Shown here: positions 27,367 through 35,564 of the stretch, piece after piece
How the letters are laid out: the number at the start of each line of letters is the position of its first letter
Numbering within the stretch: the stretch's first letter is position 1
Assembly: GCA_963782255.1 (NCBI GenBank)
Contig: CAWAIS010000002.1
Location: 1,488,001-1,552,000 of the forward strand
Reading direction: 5' to 3'
From: Roseiarcus sp963782255
GTDB taxonomy: Bacteria; Pseudomonadota; Alphaproteobacteria; Rhizobiales; Beijerinckiaceae
Length of the DNA stretch: 64,000 nucleotides
Translations under genes and position numbers: made by a program
Notes under the pieces: generated by a model
Told to the model about the DNA's origin: nothing
Database searches by the model: none
What the model saw: only the letters and a program-made list of their open reading frames with translations

Positions 27367-29523
27367 ATGGCGTCCACGTACATCAAACTTAATGGCACAC
27401 TCCCGAAGATTAACCCGGATTTTCTCAGGTGTATTTTTATATACTTGGTCCGGGGCTCAGACGTTCTTGCCAGCGTCGATGTGGGGGAGGACGGCAAATT
27501 CCAGGTCACCATCCCGCGCAATGTCGCTCTTGCGGGCGGCCAAGGACTGCAGGCCGTTGTCGGCCCGGCCGGCATGGGAAAACATCTGACGCAGCTTCCC
27601 AACCTTCAGCGGGTCCCGGTTAGTCTGAAAGACGTGGAGAAAGCCGACGAAGTAACGATTTCGACCAAGGGACTGGATCTCTCCGAAAACGTTCTGAATC
27701 TTTGGTGGACCTGGTGTCGCTGGTATTGCGTTAGCGGGTACATCGTCGGGCCAACCGGCTGCCCGGTGCCCGGCGCACAGGTGACCGTCAACTCGGTCGG
27801 ATTCGACGTATGGGGATTTACCGAGACCCCACAAGTCACGGTCAGCGCCGACCTAACCGGGCACTTCACGGCGTGCTTCTGCTGGTGCCAGAGTCCTTAC
27901 GTCTTCCCCTGCTGGCCGTGCTGGCCGGTCTGGTGGGAGTGCTGGCCCTGGTGGTGGGAGTGGGACATTCTCTACGTGATCGAGGCGCTCGAACGCAATC
28001 AATCACAGGCCAGTCGCCCTTTCGCGGGCTTGCAGAGCGGAAACATATTGACCCGTCCGGAAGGCGTCGACTTGGTTCGCGGGCAAGGATTTGCCAGCTT
28101 CCGGAAGCAGATGGAAGAATTTAAGCCCGATCCTGCCCGCACGGCCCTGATCAAGAGGAAGCTTTCAAACTCTGCGCTTCGTGCGATCTTCCCCTATTGG
28201 TGGTGGTGCTGCGACAATCCCAACATCGTCTTTGACGTCACGCAGGGCGGTACAGTCATTCTCAGTGAAAATCCAGCCACCGATACCCGCTGGTGCTTTG
28301 CCGACGGGAGCACGGTGACGCTGGTCGGAAATTCCCAGACCATCAGCGCCTGCCCCCCGACGACAGTAACCGATCCCTTTATCTGGACTCTTGTCGGCCT
28401 CATTCCGGCCAACTCGGCCCACATCAGCGGCGGGTATGCGGTGGGGACGCCCGGTTCGGATGACAGCGATCTGGCCTTCTACGACGCGGGGAACGTGCTG
28501 AATATCTATGGCGGCTTCGGCGACCCTACCGTCGCCTATTACCAGGTCAACACGGCGCTGTGGAGCGGCGACCCATCGCGCGGTGGGACGCCGCCGACGA
28601 CGTCCACCTTGCTCACCGCGACCTTGAACAACTACGTGTTCATTATACCCAGCGGCAGCTCCACCCCGAGCTACTCTGGGTCCATCGCGATGGGCCCGTT
28701 CACCCAGGGCGGGCTGACAAGCCTTTACGCGACCCCGCAGGCGCGCGCGAGCCAGACGATTCCGGGGCTACCCGCCTTTCCGTCGCACGCGCCCACGGAT
28801 ACCATCATCTGGGCTAGCCCTCAGCTGCTGATCTCTTCCGGAGCTTCCGCCTTGATCGGCGGGGGCAGCGTTGGAGCCGTCGATTTGACTTTGAATGCCT
28901 TCGACAACGCTTTCCACTCGGTAACGCTGCCGCCGCCGCCAGCGGGGTCGCCAGCGCCGGATACGAGTGCAATATTGACGCTCACAATCGACAACGTGCC
29001 CTTGGGGAATGGGCTGTTGACCCTCAATGCCTATACCGCAGGCTTCGGCACCCCGCCATCGTCGGGAACGGGGGAATGCCCTGCCTTTGACGTCGGTCCA
29101 GGCGGCTTTGTCCAGATCACAACGACGGTTTCGGATATCAATGGCCACCTCTGCGAATACTATATCGACGCGCAATACGGGCATGACAACGAAGCGACGG
29201 TGGCCGACCCCGGGCAGAGAGGCTACAGGATTAACCCGCTGATTAGCGCCGCGCCTGCCGGAGTTTGCCACGCCGGAGATCCCGACTACACGTGCAAGGG
29301 ATGGGTCGGCGGCTCGGACACGGCCTACTTCCCCTGGGCTAATGGAGGATCGAGTCCGACCACTTCGCCGACGAACCATCAACCGTTTGGACCGAACAAT
29401 CTGCCCCCAGACTGTTGCTATGAGTTCCGCCTCCGGTTGCGGAAGCGGGTTACGAACGGCTACACGACTCAGTCATTTTATGACGGGGACTTCCAGACCA
29501 TCGGTCTGAAATTCTCTAGTTAA
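27367..29523 (+). CDS. Large Trp/Cys-rich protein of unknown function
   Basis: 718 residues with no signal peptide and extraordinary composition. Residues 113-121 carry W-W-T-W-C-R-W-Y-C; residues 170-199 hold ten Trp and six Cys; residues 277-282 read Y-W-W-W-C-C. Between the first two clusters, residues about 121-168 resemble a carboxypeptidase regulatory-like beta-sandwich (S-G-Y-I-V-G-P-T-G-C-P-V-P-G-A-Q-V). The remaining 430 residues are beta-rich, Gly/Ser/Thr/Pro-heavy, with further Cys. A perfect AAAGGAGGT fixes the start. Base composition is lower in GC than in neighbours, suggesting transfer. It is followed by a hairpin and two small genes that may form one module. I recall similar uncharacterised proteins in other proteobacteria; no function is known to me. 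Confidence 0.85.
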   Translation: MASTYIKLNGTLPKINPDFLRCIFIYLVRGSDVLASVDVGEDGKFQVTIPRNVALAGGQGLQAVVGPAGMGKHLTQLPNLQRVPVSLKDVEKADEVTISTKGLDLSENVLNLWWTWCRWYCVSGYIVGPTGCPVPGAQVTVNSVGFDVWGFTETPQVTVSADLTGHFTACFCWCQSPYVFPCWPCWPVWWECWPWWWEWDILYVIEALERNQSQASRPFAGLQSGNILTRPEGVDLVRGQGFASFRKQMEEFKPDPARTALIKRKLSNSALRAIFPYWWWCCDNPNIVFDVTQGGTVILSENPATDTRWCFADGSTVTLVGNSQTISACPPTTVTDPFIWTLVGLIPANSAHISGGYAVGTPGSDDSDLAFYDAGNVLNIYGGFGDPTVAYYQVNTALWSGDPSRGGTPPTTSTLLTATLNNYVFIIPSGSSTPSYSGSIAMGPFTQGGLTSLYATPQARASQTIPGLPAFPSHAPTDTIIWASPQLLISSGASALIGGGSVGAVDLTLNAFDNAFHSVTLPPPPAGSPAPDTSAILTLTIDNVPLGNGLLTLNAYTAGFGTPPSSGTGECPAFDVGPGGFVQITTTVSDINGHLCEYYIDAQYGHDNEATVADPGQRGYRINPLISAAPAGVCHAGDPDYTCKGWVGGSDTAYFPWANGGSSPTTSPTNHQPFGPNNLPPDCCYEFRLRLRKRVTNGYTTQSFYDGDFQTIGLKFSS

Positions 29524-29542
29524 GGCAGGCCAGCCGCCGAGG

Positions 29543-29574
29543 GGGCGCGAATCGAGACGATTTGCGCCCTTTCG
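29543..29574 (+). terminator. Hairpin between the Trp/Cys-rich gene and the DUF1360-like gene
   Basis: GGGCGCGAATCG (29543-29554) pairs with CGATTTGCGCCC (29558-29569), with one G-T wobble and a 3-base loop, followed by TTTC. It lies 20 bases after the stop of the large gene. The T-run is weak, so it may be a partial terminator or an mRNA processing/stability hairpin inside one transcript. Confidence 0.5.
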
Positions 29575-29587
29575 GGGAGCCTGATTG

Positions 29588-29992
29588 ATGGCCCGACGCG
29601 AGATTGAAATGCCCTTCTACTGGCTCGTGCTCGGGATTCTCGGCGTCTGGCGCATTGTTCATCTGCTCAACGCTGAGGACGGTCCGTGGCAATCGGTCGT
29701 CAAGCTGAGGCGGCTGGCAGGGAACGGATTCTGGGGGGAACTGCTCGATTGCTTTTACTGCTTGAGCGTTTGGATTGCGGCGCCGTTCGCGGTCTTTCTC
29801 GGCGAGGGATGGAAGAACCAGCTCTTACTCTGGCCGGCGCTTTCGGGCGGAGCGATTCTGTTAGAACGATTGACATTCCGCGAGGACCAACATCGACCTG
29901 CGGTCTATACTGAGGATCAGGAGGAAGGCCATGTGTTGCGGCAGGAACAGGGCGCAATTTCGCGCAACGACGACCAATTTCCCGCCTCCTAG
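29588..29992 (+). CDS. DUF1360-like small membrane protein
   Basis: 134 residues. A first hydrophobic segment (F-Y-W-L-V-L-G-I-L-G-V-W) is followed by R-I-V-H-L-L-N-A-E-D-G-P-W, then G-N-G-F-W-G-E-L-L-D-C-F-Y-C-L-S-V-W, the hallmark of DUF1360-type proteins, with C-x2-C in the second hydrophobic region. A third hydrophobic stretch is near residue 85. The C-terminus is charged and soluble. ATG at 29588 with GGGGAG upstream. It follows the large Trp/Cys-rich gene and overlaps the next small gene by 62 bases. Function unknown; by context it may anchor or accompany the large protein. Confidence 0.7.
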   Translation: MARREIEMPFYWLVLGILGVWRIVHLLNAEDGPWQSVVKLRRLAGNGFWGELLDCFYCLSVWIAAPFAVFLGEGWKNQLLLWPALSGGAILLERLTFREDQHRPAVYTEDQEEGHVLRQEQGAISRNDDQFPAS

Positions 29993-30197
29993 GCTTGCGC
30001 CAACGGTTGCGGGCTCACAACGACCCATGGCGCGCACCCCTGGCGCGACCTTTGAGTACATCGGCCAGACGGGACTGACCGTGACAGGCGCCGTGACCGG
30101 TCGGCTCTATCGCTTTGACCAAACCGGGTCGCGCATCGGAGTCGATCCCCGCGATCGCCCTTTCATGGCGGCCATCCCGGTTTTGAGACAGGTTTAA
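29931..30197 (+). CDS. Small protein with N-terminal MCCG
   Basis: 88 residues. It begins M-C-C-G-R-N-R. After a variable Pro/Thr-rich part comes F-E-Y-I-G-Q-T-G-L-T-V-T-G and R-L-Y-R-F-D-Q-T-G-S-R-I, a compact beta-strand domain ending D-P-R-D-R-P-F-M-A-A-I-P-V-L-R. The start is fixed by AGGAGGAAGG immediately upstream. It overlaps the end of the DUF1360-like gene, indicating co-translation. I recall similar short proteins as uncharacterised; the vicinal cysteines could bind metal or a lipid. The insertion sequence begins only about 15 bases after the stop, so downstream genes of the module may have been displaced. Confidence 0.65.
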   Translation: MCCGRNRAQFRATTTNFPPPRLAPTVAGSQRPMARTPGATFEYIGQTGLTVTGAVTGRLYRFDQTGSRIGVDPRDRPFMAAIPVLRQV

Positions 30198-30212
30198 CCG
30201 TCGCATCCCTAA

Positions 30213-31149
30213 GAGCCCGTCCGGGAACTTAACGAATTGTTGGAATCGCTTATGATTTAAGGAAGGCGGCCCGAATCGCTTGGGGGGTCGCTGATGTGGA
30301 CCAACGAAAATCGCGCTCGCTACGACCGCAGTCGGCTGCGCTATCCGAGCGATCTGACCGACGCGGAATGGGCGCATGTCGAGCCGTTCATTCCACCGGC
30401 CAAGCGCGGCGGCAACCGACGTCATGTCGATGAGCGCGAGGTCGTCAACGGCCTGATGTATGTCCTGAGCACCGGCTGCCAATGGCGCGCCGTGCCGAAG
30501 GACCTGCCGCCGCGTTCGACGCTTTACGATTACTTCGATCGCTGGAGTTGGGACGGCACGCTCGATCGCATCCACGACGCGCTCTACGTGAAGTGTCGCG
30601 AAGCGGCCGCTCGCGAGGCGAGCCCGACCGCCGCGATCATCGACAGCCAGAGCGTCAAGAGCGCGGAAAAAGGGGGACCTGCATCGATCCGGCGGGTTAC
30701 GACGCCGGCAAGAAAATCATGGGCAAAAAGCGCCACATCCTCGTCGATACGCAGGGCCTGTTGATGCATGCGATCGTCCACGCCGCCGACATCCAGGACC
30801 GCGACGGCGGCGCCGCGCTGATGGCGACCTTGTTCGGCGCCTTTCCGTTCCTGACCAGGCTCTTTGCCGACGGCGGCTATCGAGGGCCGCAATTTCAGAC
30901 CGCCATCGGACGAACTCTGGCGCGCGTGAAGGTCGAGATCGTCAAGCGATCGGATCAGGCCAAGGCCTTCGTCGTCCTGCCCAAGCGCTGGATCGGCGAA
31001 CGCACCTTTGCCTGGCTCGGCCGCTGCCGACGGCTGGCCAAGGACTGGGAATGCCTCAACCGCAAGGCGCTCGCGTTCCTCCGCCTCGCTTCCATCCGCC
31101 TCATGCTGCGAAAACTATGCAATCCCACATGATGTTTCCGGACAGACTC
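30213..31149 (+). mobile_element. IS5-family insertion sequence (IS427-like group)
   Basis: A 937-base element. The left end GAGCCCGTCCGGGAACTT (30213-30230) is matched by the right end, whose complement is GAGTCTGTCCGGAAACAT (31132-31149): 14 of 18 match. Both ends are flanked by TAA (30210-30212 and 31150-31152), a 3-base target duplication of the T-N-A kind used by the IS427 group of IS5. It contains one transposase split into two frames. The intact duplication indicates a direct insertion without later rearrangement. Confidence 0.88.
30294..31132 (+). CDS. IS5-family transposase in two overlapping frames
   Basis: DDE transposase of the insertion sequence. The first frame (30294-30764) has the N-terminal domain (L-T-D-A-E-W, G-C-Q-W-R-A-V-P-K-D-L-P-P-R-S-T-L-Y) and the first catalytic Asp in I-I-D-S-Q-S-V. 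The second frame (ending 31132) starts in sense near G-Y-D-A-G-K-K-I-M-G-K-K-R-H and carries the second Asp (L-F-A-D-G-G-Y) and the Glu (W-I-G-E-R-T-F). The switch is -1 and falls near A5G5 at 30667-30676. IS427-group elements commonly need a frameshift for the full transposase, so this may be programmed rather than broken. Confidence 0.85.
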
Positions 31150-31566
31150 TAAGAGCCCGGACGCAGCAGAGGCCGCGCCCTCGTAGGAGGGCATCCTCCC
31201 CTTCCGGTCAGAGCGTGGTGGAGGGACGCGCATCCGGCGCGTCGACCCGTCGGGGCCCTTCTCTTCGACTGTCGTCAAGCGGATCGGGCGACGCCTTCGG
31301 CTTGCCGGCAGCCGAAGTCCGAATTCCGCGCAACGTCGAAGCGTATCGCCTATTGAACTTGCCGACTTTGGAATTGAACGCGAGCATTACTGCGCCGTCG
31401 CCTTCCCGCCGGCGTAAGTTTTTCAGGAAAACTTGCGCCTCCAAGAAAAACGTTGGAACAAAACCGGCTGAACCCCGGTTTCGCATCCAACGACGATCCT
31501 CGCGGAACGGCGGCGTGGCGTTTCGGCCGCGCCGGTCTGGACGAGAGCTGAGAGAGGGAGGTTTGA
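31150..31566. other. 417-base region between the IS and the PQQ dehydrogenase
   Basis: No intact gene. The left part holds a degraded gene end (31204-31280, minus strand). The right part is lower in GC and leads into the dehydrogenase, whose promoter should lie here; AGAGAGGGAGG directly precedes its ATG at 31567. Confidence 0.45.
31204..31280 (-). pseudogene. Remnant of a DUF2865-like C-terminus
   Basis: On the minus strand one can read T-V-E-E-K-G-P-D-G-S-T-R-R-M-R-V. This matches the last residues of the intact DUF2865 protein at 35565-36464 (T-V-E-E-A-G-P-D-G-R-T-R-R-V-R-I). Nothing upstream in that frame continues the domain, and the insertion sequence lies just to the left. It is therefore most likely the surviving tail of a second copy. 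Only about 70 percent base similarity by eye, so it is an old paralogue rather than a recent duplicate. Confidence 0.4.
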
Positions 31567-33309
31567 ATGAAGCGTGACGCGCGACCCCAAGCGGCCTTTC
31601 GCAATTTTCTCTGCAATTCGCTCACCCTGACCGCGGTCCTCGGAACCGCATCGGCGCTGGCTCTGTCGGCGCCCGCATTCGCGGCGTCCGACCAGATGTC
31701 GGCCAACAGCCAAACGTCGGGGCCGTCCGCGCAGGATTTCACCAAGCCCGCTGACGAAGCCGCGAACTGGATTCTCCCCGCCGGCGACTACAGCGGCAAT
31801 CGCCAGATCAAGGAAAAGGAGATCGGCCCGCAGGACCTCGACCAGATGCAGGTCGCCTGGACTTTCAACATCCCCGAGAACGGTCCGATCGAGGCTGCGC
31901 CGATCGTGTGGAACGGCACGATCTACGTCACGTCCAACCGGGATGACGTTTACGCCATCGACGCAAAGACCGGCGCCATGAAGTGGCAGTACAACCCCAA
32001 GCCGGAGCAGATCGTCGGCTTTCCCCGCAATCGCGGCGTCGCGGTCTATGACGGCAAGGTCTTCATCGCCATGCTGAACGGCCATCTCGCGGCGCTCGAT
32101 GCTGCGACGGGCAAGGAGCTCTGGAACAAGCAGACGGTCGCCGACCCCAAGGACAGCTTTTATACGATGCAGCCGGTTCCCTATAAGGGCAAGATCCTGC
32201 TCGGCGTATCCAACGGCGACTGGGGCGGCAACGGCAACATCGCCGCCTTCGACCCGAACAACGGCGACCGGATCTGGCAGTTCGACACCATCCCTGGTCC
32301 CGGCGAGAAGGGCCACGATTCGTGGGAAGGCGATTCGTGGAAGCGCGGCGGCGGCGCCCTCTGGCAGGGCGTCGCGATCGATCCGAATTCCGACACGCTT
32401 TACGTCGACACCGGCAACCCGCTGCCGGATTTTCTCGGCGCAGAGCGCAAGGGCGACAACCTCTTCACCAATTCGATGATCGCGGTGGACATCTCCGGCG
32501 CCAAGCCGCAGATGAAGTGGTACCGTCAGTTCATCCCGCACGACACGCATGACTGGGATCCGTCGACGCCGCCGGTGCTGTTCAAAGGCAAGATCGACGG
32601 CAAGGAGACGCAACTGGTCGCGGCTGGCGACAAGGCCGGCAACTTCTGGATCCTGAATGCGGAGAACGGCGACGTCGTCAGCCGCACGCCGGTCAGCTTC
32701 CAGTTCAACCAGGACACGCAGCCCGCGATCAACGGCACGAACTACGCCTGCCCGAACACCAATGGCGGCGTCGAGTTTAACGGCGGCGCCTACGATCCGG
32801 CGACCAACATCTTCTTTGTGCCGAGCACGAACCAGTGCGGCAAGTGGAGCGCCGAGAACAAGGCTGTCTATGTCGCCGGCCAATTCTATCTCGGCGGGGC
32901 CTTCCCGAGTCTCGTCGGACAGAACAGCGGCTGGTTCAACGCAATCGACGTCTCGACCGGCGCGCCGGCTTGGCGCGATCATCTCAAGCTGCCGGCGAAC
33001 GGCGGCGCGCTGGTCATGGACTACGTCGGGGGCCGCATGCCGGAGGCGAAGCAATCGTTCGTCTTCAGCGGCATGCTGGACGGCAAGTTCAACGCCTACA
33101 GCGCGGAGACGGGCAAAATCCTCTGGCAATACAACACCGGCGCCAGCATCATCGCGCCGCCGGCGACTTTCACGATGGACAACAAGCGCTACGTCCTCGT
33201 CTGTTCCGGCGACCCGGGCTTCCTCAAGGTGCCCGAGCTCGGGTCGGCCATCGGTCCCGCCCATCTCACGGCGTTCGTATCGGGCGAGCAAAAGGCTTCA
33301 ACGCAGTGA
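31567..33309 (+). CDS. PQQ-dependent methanol/ethanol-type dehydrogenase
   Basis: Periplasmic quinoprotein alcohol dehydrogenase, 580 residues. Signal peptide to about residue 39 (cleavage after A-F-A). The beta-propeller blades show repeated D-A-x-T-G-x-x-x-W motifs (Y-A-I-D-A-K-T-G-A-M-K-W). The catalytic Asp is D329 in T-H-D-W-D. D331, two residues on, is the extra Asp that marks lanthanide-dependent (XoxF/PedH-like) enzymes; calcium enzymes have Ala there. The usual adjacent Cys-Cys pair near the cofactor is not found. It is followed at 8 bases by a cytochrome c gene (frameshifted) and a cupredoxin-like gene, its likely electron-transfer partners. Substrate not determined. Confidence 0.88.
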   Translation: MKRDARPQAAFRNFLCNSLTLTAVLGTASALALSAPAFAASDQMSANSQTSGPSAQDFTKPADEAANWILPAGDYSGNRQIKEKEIGPQDLDQMQVAWTFNIPENGPIEAAPIVWNGTIYVTSNRDDVYAIDAKTGAMKWQYNPKPEQIVGFPRNRGVAVYDGKVFIAMLNGHLAALDAATGKELWNKQTVADPKDSFYTMQPVPYKGKILLGVSNGDWGGNGNIAAFDPNNGDRIWQFDTIPGPGEKGHDSWEGDSWKRGGGALWQGVAIDPNSDTLYVDTGNPLPDFLGAERKGDNLFTNSMIAVDISGAKPQMKWYRQFIPHDTHDWDPSTPPVLFKGKIDGKETQLVAAGDKAGNFWILNAENGDVVSRTPVSFQFNQDTQPAINGTNYACPNTNGGVEFNGGAYDPATNIFFVPSTNQCGKWSAENKAVYVAGQFYLGGAFPSLVGQNSGWFNAIDVSTGAPAWRDHLKLPANGGALVMDYVGGRMPEAKQSFVFSGMLDGKFNAYSAETGKILWQYNTGASIIAPPATFTMDNKRYVLVCSGDPGFLKVPELGSAIGPAHLTAFVSGEQKASTQ

Positions 33310-33316
33310 CGGGGCG

Positions 33317-34611
33317 ATGAAGGGCTCAAAGCTCATCGGACGGCTGCTGCATCCTCTCTTGACTGCAGCAGCCGTTGGCTTCCTCGGGCTCGGCGCGGCG
33401 AGCGCTGCGCCCGCGGCCGAGAGTCCCCATGCCCAGGCGCTCGGGGCGCTTGGCGATCTCGAGGCGGCGATCGGCGAACTGGATTCGGCCTCGAGGCTCA
33501 TGGAACATGCGCCCGACCCTTACAAGGCCGCCGCCCAGCGCGCGCTCGACGCGCTCACCGGGGCGAAAGGATCCCAGCCGGCGGGCGCTTCCGCCGACAA
33601 GGAGGGTGCGATTGGTCATCTCAAGCAGCTCAACGCCCACGCCGGCTCCGCCCCCTGGAAAGCGGCGGTGCAGGGCGCGGAGGTGCACGCGTCGGTGGCG
33701 CAGTCGCAGCTCAGCGAGGCGATCGACGCCGGCGACCTGGAGCACTTCCAAGTGTCCGCCTCATCGGCGCTGGAGGCGCTCCTGGCCGCGGTCGGCCGCG
33801 ATTCCGACGCCGGGCCGATGGGCGGTCTGCAAGGCGCGCTCGCAACGACCTCGCTCGGCGTTCCCGAGGACGCCATGATGGTCTCAGGCTGCGACACGCC
33901 GAAGCTCACGCCTGGCGAGACGCCGGCGTACGGGGTCACGAACGGCCATCTCATCTTTGTCGCAGTTCGCGATCGCGAGCAAAACACGCGCTTACCCGAG
34001 TCGATCGGGTCAAGAGACATTGCCGTGACGAATGGAGTCGTCATCCTCTACACGGCCGCGACCGATGAGGTCAAAACTTTGTGCCCCGACGCGGCTCAAC
34101 CCTCGGGATCGGCCGGCGACGAAAAGAGTTCTGCCGCCAACAGCGCGCCCGCGAGCTCTGCAGCCGGCGCGTCCAACGCGTCGCAGCAGAGCGGCGATCA
34201 GAAGAGCCCGGGTCCGGCAAAGCTCTATACCGAGGCGCAAGCCGAACAGGGCAAGCAGCTCTATGCTCAGCATTGTGCGGCCTGCCACGGCGATCAGCTT
34301 CAGGGGAAATCCGCCCCGGCGATCGCGGGGACGGCTTCCTGAACAAGGCGAACCTGCTCGGATGGTCGGCGGCGGACTTGCGCAATCTCATCGTCACGAC
34401 GATGCCGCGCGACAATCCCGGGTCGCTCTCGCCCGATCAATACGCCGCGGTCATCGCCTATCTCTTGGGCGAGAACTGCTATGCGGCGGGCCCGGACAAG
34501 TTTCCGATCCAGGCGACCAGCGCCATCACCAACGCAAAGCTTCAGCCTGTGAACGCTGCGGACAAGAATCAGAGCACCGGAACCTGCCCGGTGCGGCAGG
34601 CGAGCAAATGA
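33317..34611 (+). pseudogene. Cytochrome c with long N-terminal domain, frameshifted near the 3' end
   Basis: Secreted c-type cytochrome. Signal peptide at residues 1-33 (A-A-S-A-A), then about 270 residues of Ala/Gly/Asp-rich helical domain of unknown type, a Ser/Ala linker, and a monohaem domain with C-A-A-C-H coded at 34274-34288. The frame stops at 34342. The rest (D-G-F-L-N-K-A-N-L-L-G-W, T-T-M-P-R-D-N-P-G-S-L with the Met haem ligand) continues in the next frame to 34611. One extra G in the run GGGG at 34327-34330 restores it. It would be the electron acceptor of the dehydrogenase just upstream, and its restored stop overlaps the next start (ATGA), so the restored reading is probably the true gene. 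Confidence 0.8.
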
Positions 34612-35024
34612 CGAAAATGCGCGTCGTGGTCCTCGTAGCCCTCCCCGCGGCCGTGCTTGGCGCGCCTCTAGCCGTCGCGAAGCCGCTGCCGGCGACTATC
34701 GTCCTCAATGACGGAGGCTTCGACTTTCGCGACATCGGCTTCCGGTCGAAGCAGGTGACGCTGACGATCGTCAACCACGGCGACCGGCCGCATGCGCTGG
34801 CGATCGCGCCCGCCTCGTCGCCCGGCGGGACGCCGATCGAGCGGACGGCGCCGCTGTCGCCCGGACAATCGACGCGCCTGATATTTGCCCTCCCGCCGGG
34901 CAAATACCGGATTTACAGCCCGCTCGACCACGACCGCGCGCATGGGCTCTCGGCGCCGATGACCGTCATGTCGCCGGGCGCGCAGGCCGGCGCCGAGATG
35001 AACCGGGTTTTCTACAACTTTTGA
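34608..35024 (+). CDS. Cupredoxin-like periplasmic protein lacking the copper Cys
   Basis: 138 residues with a signal peptide (L-V-A-L-P-A-A-V-L-G-A-P-L-A-V-A-K). The mature part has the cupredoxin pattern: D-F-R-D-I-G-F near the start, L-T-I-V-N-H-G-D-R-P-H-A-L and P-G-K-Y-R-I-Y-S-P-L-D-H. Where type-1 copper proteins have Y-x-C, this has Y-S, and there is no Cys in the whole protein, so a normal blue-copper site cannot form. Last gene of the dehydrogenase-cytochrome operon, start overlapping the restored cytochrome stop. Confidence 0.75.
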   Translation: MTKMRVVVLVALPAAVLGAPLAVAKPLPATIVLNDGGFDFRDIGFRSKQVTLTIVNHGDRPHALAIAPASSPGGTPIERTAPLSPGQSTRLIFALPPGKYRIYSPLDHDRAHGLSAPMTVMSPGAQAGAEMNRVFYNF

Positions 35025-35274
35025 TCCTGGCGTCGCTCACGCGCCGGCTGGTTGTCTCGACTGGCCGTTGGCTTGAGCTTTTTCAGTACGCAACGACATT
35101 TTCTTTTCATTTCGCAGAATCCGTGCTAGGTTCTGCACATGACGGAGGAGTTGGAAAAATCGGCCGGCGGAGCGGCAAAGGCGTCGCCTCTGGGCAAGTG
35201 GCGCCCATCGCTGAGCATGCTGCCGGCGGTTCTTTTTGCCCAATTTCCAGGCAGACGGAAGCGAGAAAATTTTT

Positions 35275-35322
35275 TCGGCCTGAGTCGCTCGTAACCCCTC
35301 GGCCTGAGTCGCCCGTAACCCA
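35275..35322. repeat. 24-base tandem duplication
   Basis: Two adjacent 24-base units (35275-35298 and 35299-35322) both start TCGGCCTGAGTCGC and end CGTAACCC plus one base; they differ at two positions. The second unit runs directly into the dispersed repeat at 35314. Confidence 0.75.
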
Positions 35323-35357
35323 TTGAAAAGTCCCGATTCGCCAAAGGAAATGCAAGG
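35314..35357. repeat. 44-base dispersed repeat, copy 1
   Basis: Starts CGTAACCCATTGAAAAGTCC and ends CAAAGGAAATGCAAGG. The same 44 bases occur at 43053-43096 with two mismatches, in the same orientation, and both are followed by TTTGGCTTGG-type sequence. Both copies lie between genes. Confidence 0.85.
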
Positions 35358-35379
35358 AAATACAATTCCTTGCATTTCC
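35346..35379. repeat. Perfect 14-bp inverted repeat
   Basis: GGAAATGCAAGGAA (35346-35359) and TTCCTTGCATTTCC (35366-35379) are exact complements with a 6-base loop. It overlaps the end of the dispersed repeat. It could fold as a stable hairpin and end transcription from either side, or be a feature of the repeat family itself. Confidence 0.8.
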
Positions 35380-35410
35380 CTTGCATTTGGTTTGGTCTGG
35401 CTTGGATTCA

Positions 35411-35446
35411 GCTTGGTTTGGCTTGGTTTGGCTTGGTTTGGCTTGG
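35411..35446. repeat. 10-base tandem array GCTTGGTTTG
   Basis: Three perfect copies of GCTTGGTTTG at 35411-35440 and a partial fourth to 35446, preceded by degenerate copies from about 35387. A single TTTGGCTTGG follows copy 2 of the dispersed repeat at 43096, so the unit may belong to the same element. Confidence 0.8.
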
Positions 35447-35564
35447 CGTCGTTTGCCTCAGGTCGCCTATTTATTAGGCGCAGCGCCCCGGCCCGCGATC
35501 AGTAGCCGCTTGCCTGGCGGCGGCCGATGCAGGCGGTCGGCGCGTCTCCCTTCTCGGGGCCCCA

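Larger units (their letters stand above)
35025..35564. other. 540-base repeat-rich, gene-free region
   Basis: Between the convergent cupredoxin-like and DUF2865 genes. No gene is supported. The first 240 bases have no recognisable structure. The rest holds a 24-base tandem duplication, a 44-base dispersed repeat, a long inverted repeat and a 10-base tandem array, listed separately. Confidence 0.6.

Noticed and set aside
35387..35446. Short tandem array considered as a CRISPR
   Set aside because: The unit is only 10 bases with no spacers, and no cas genes are in the window.
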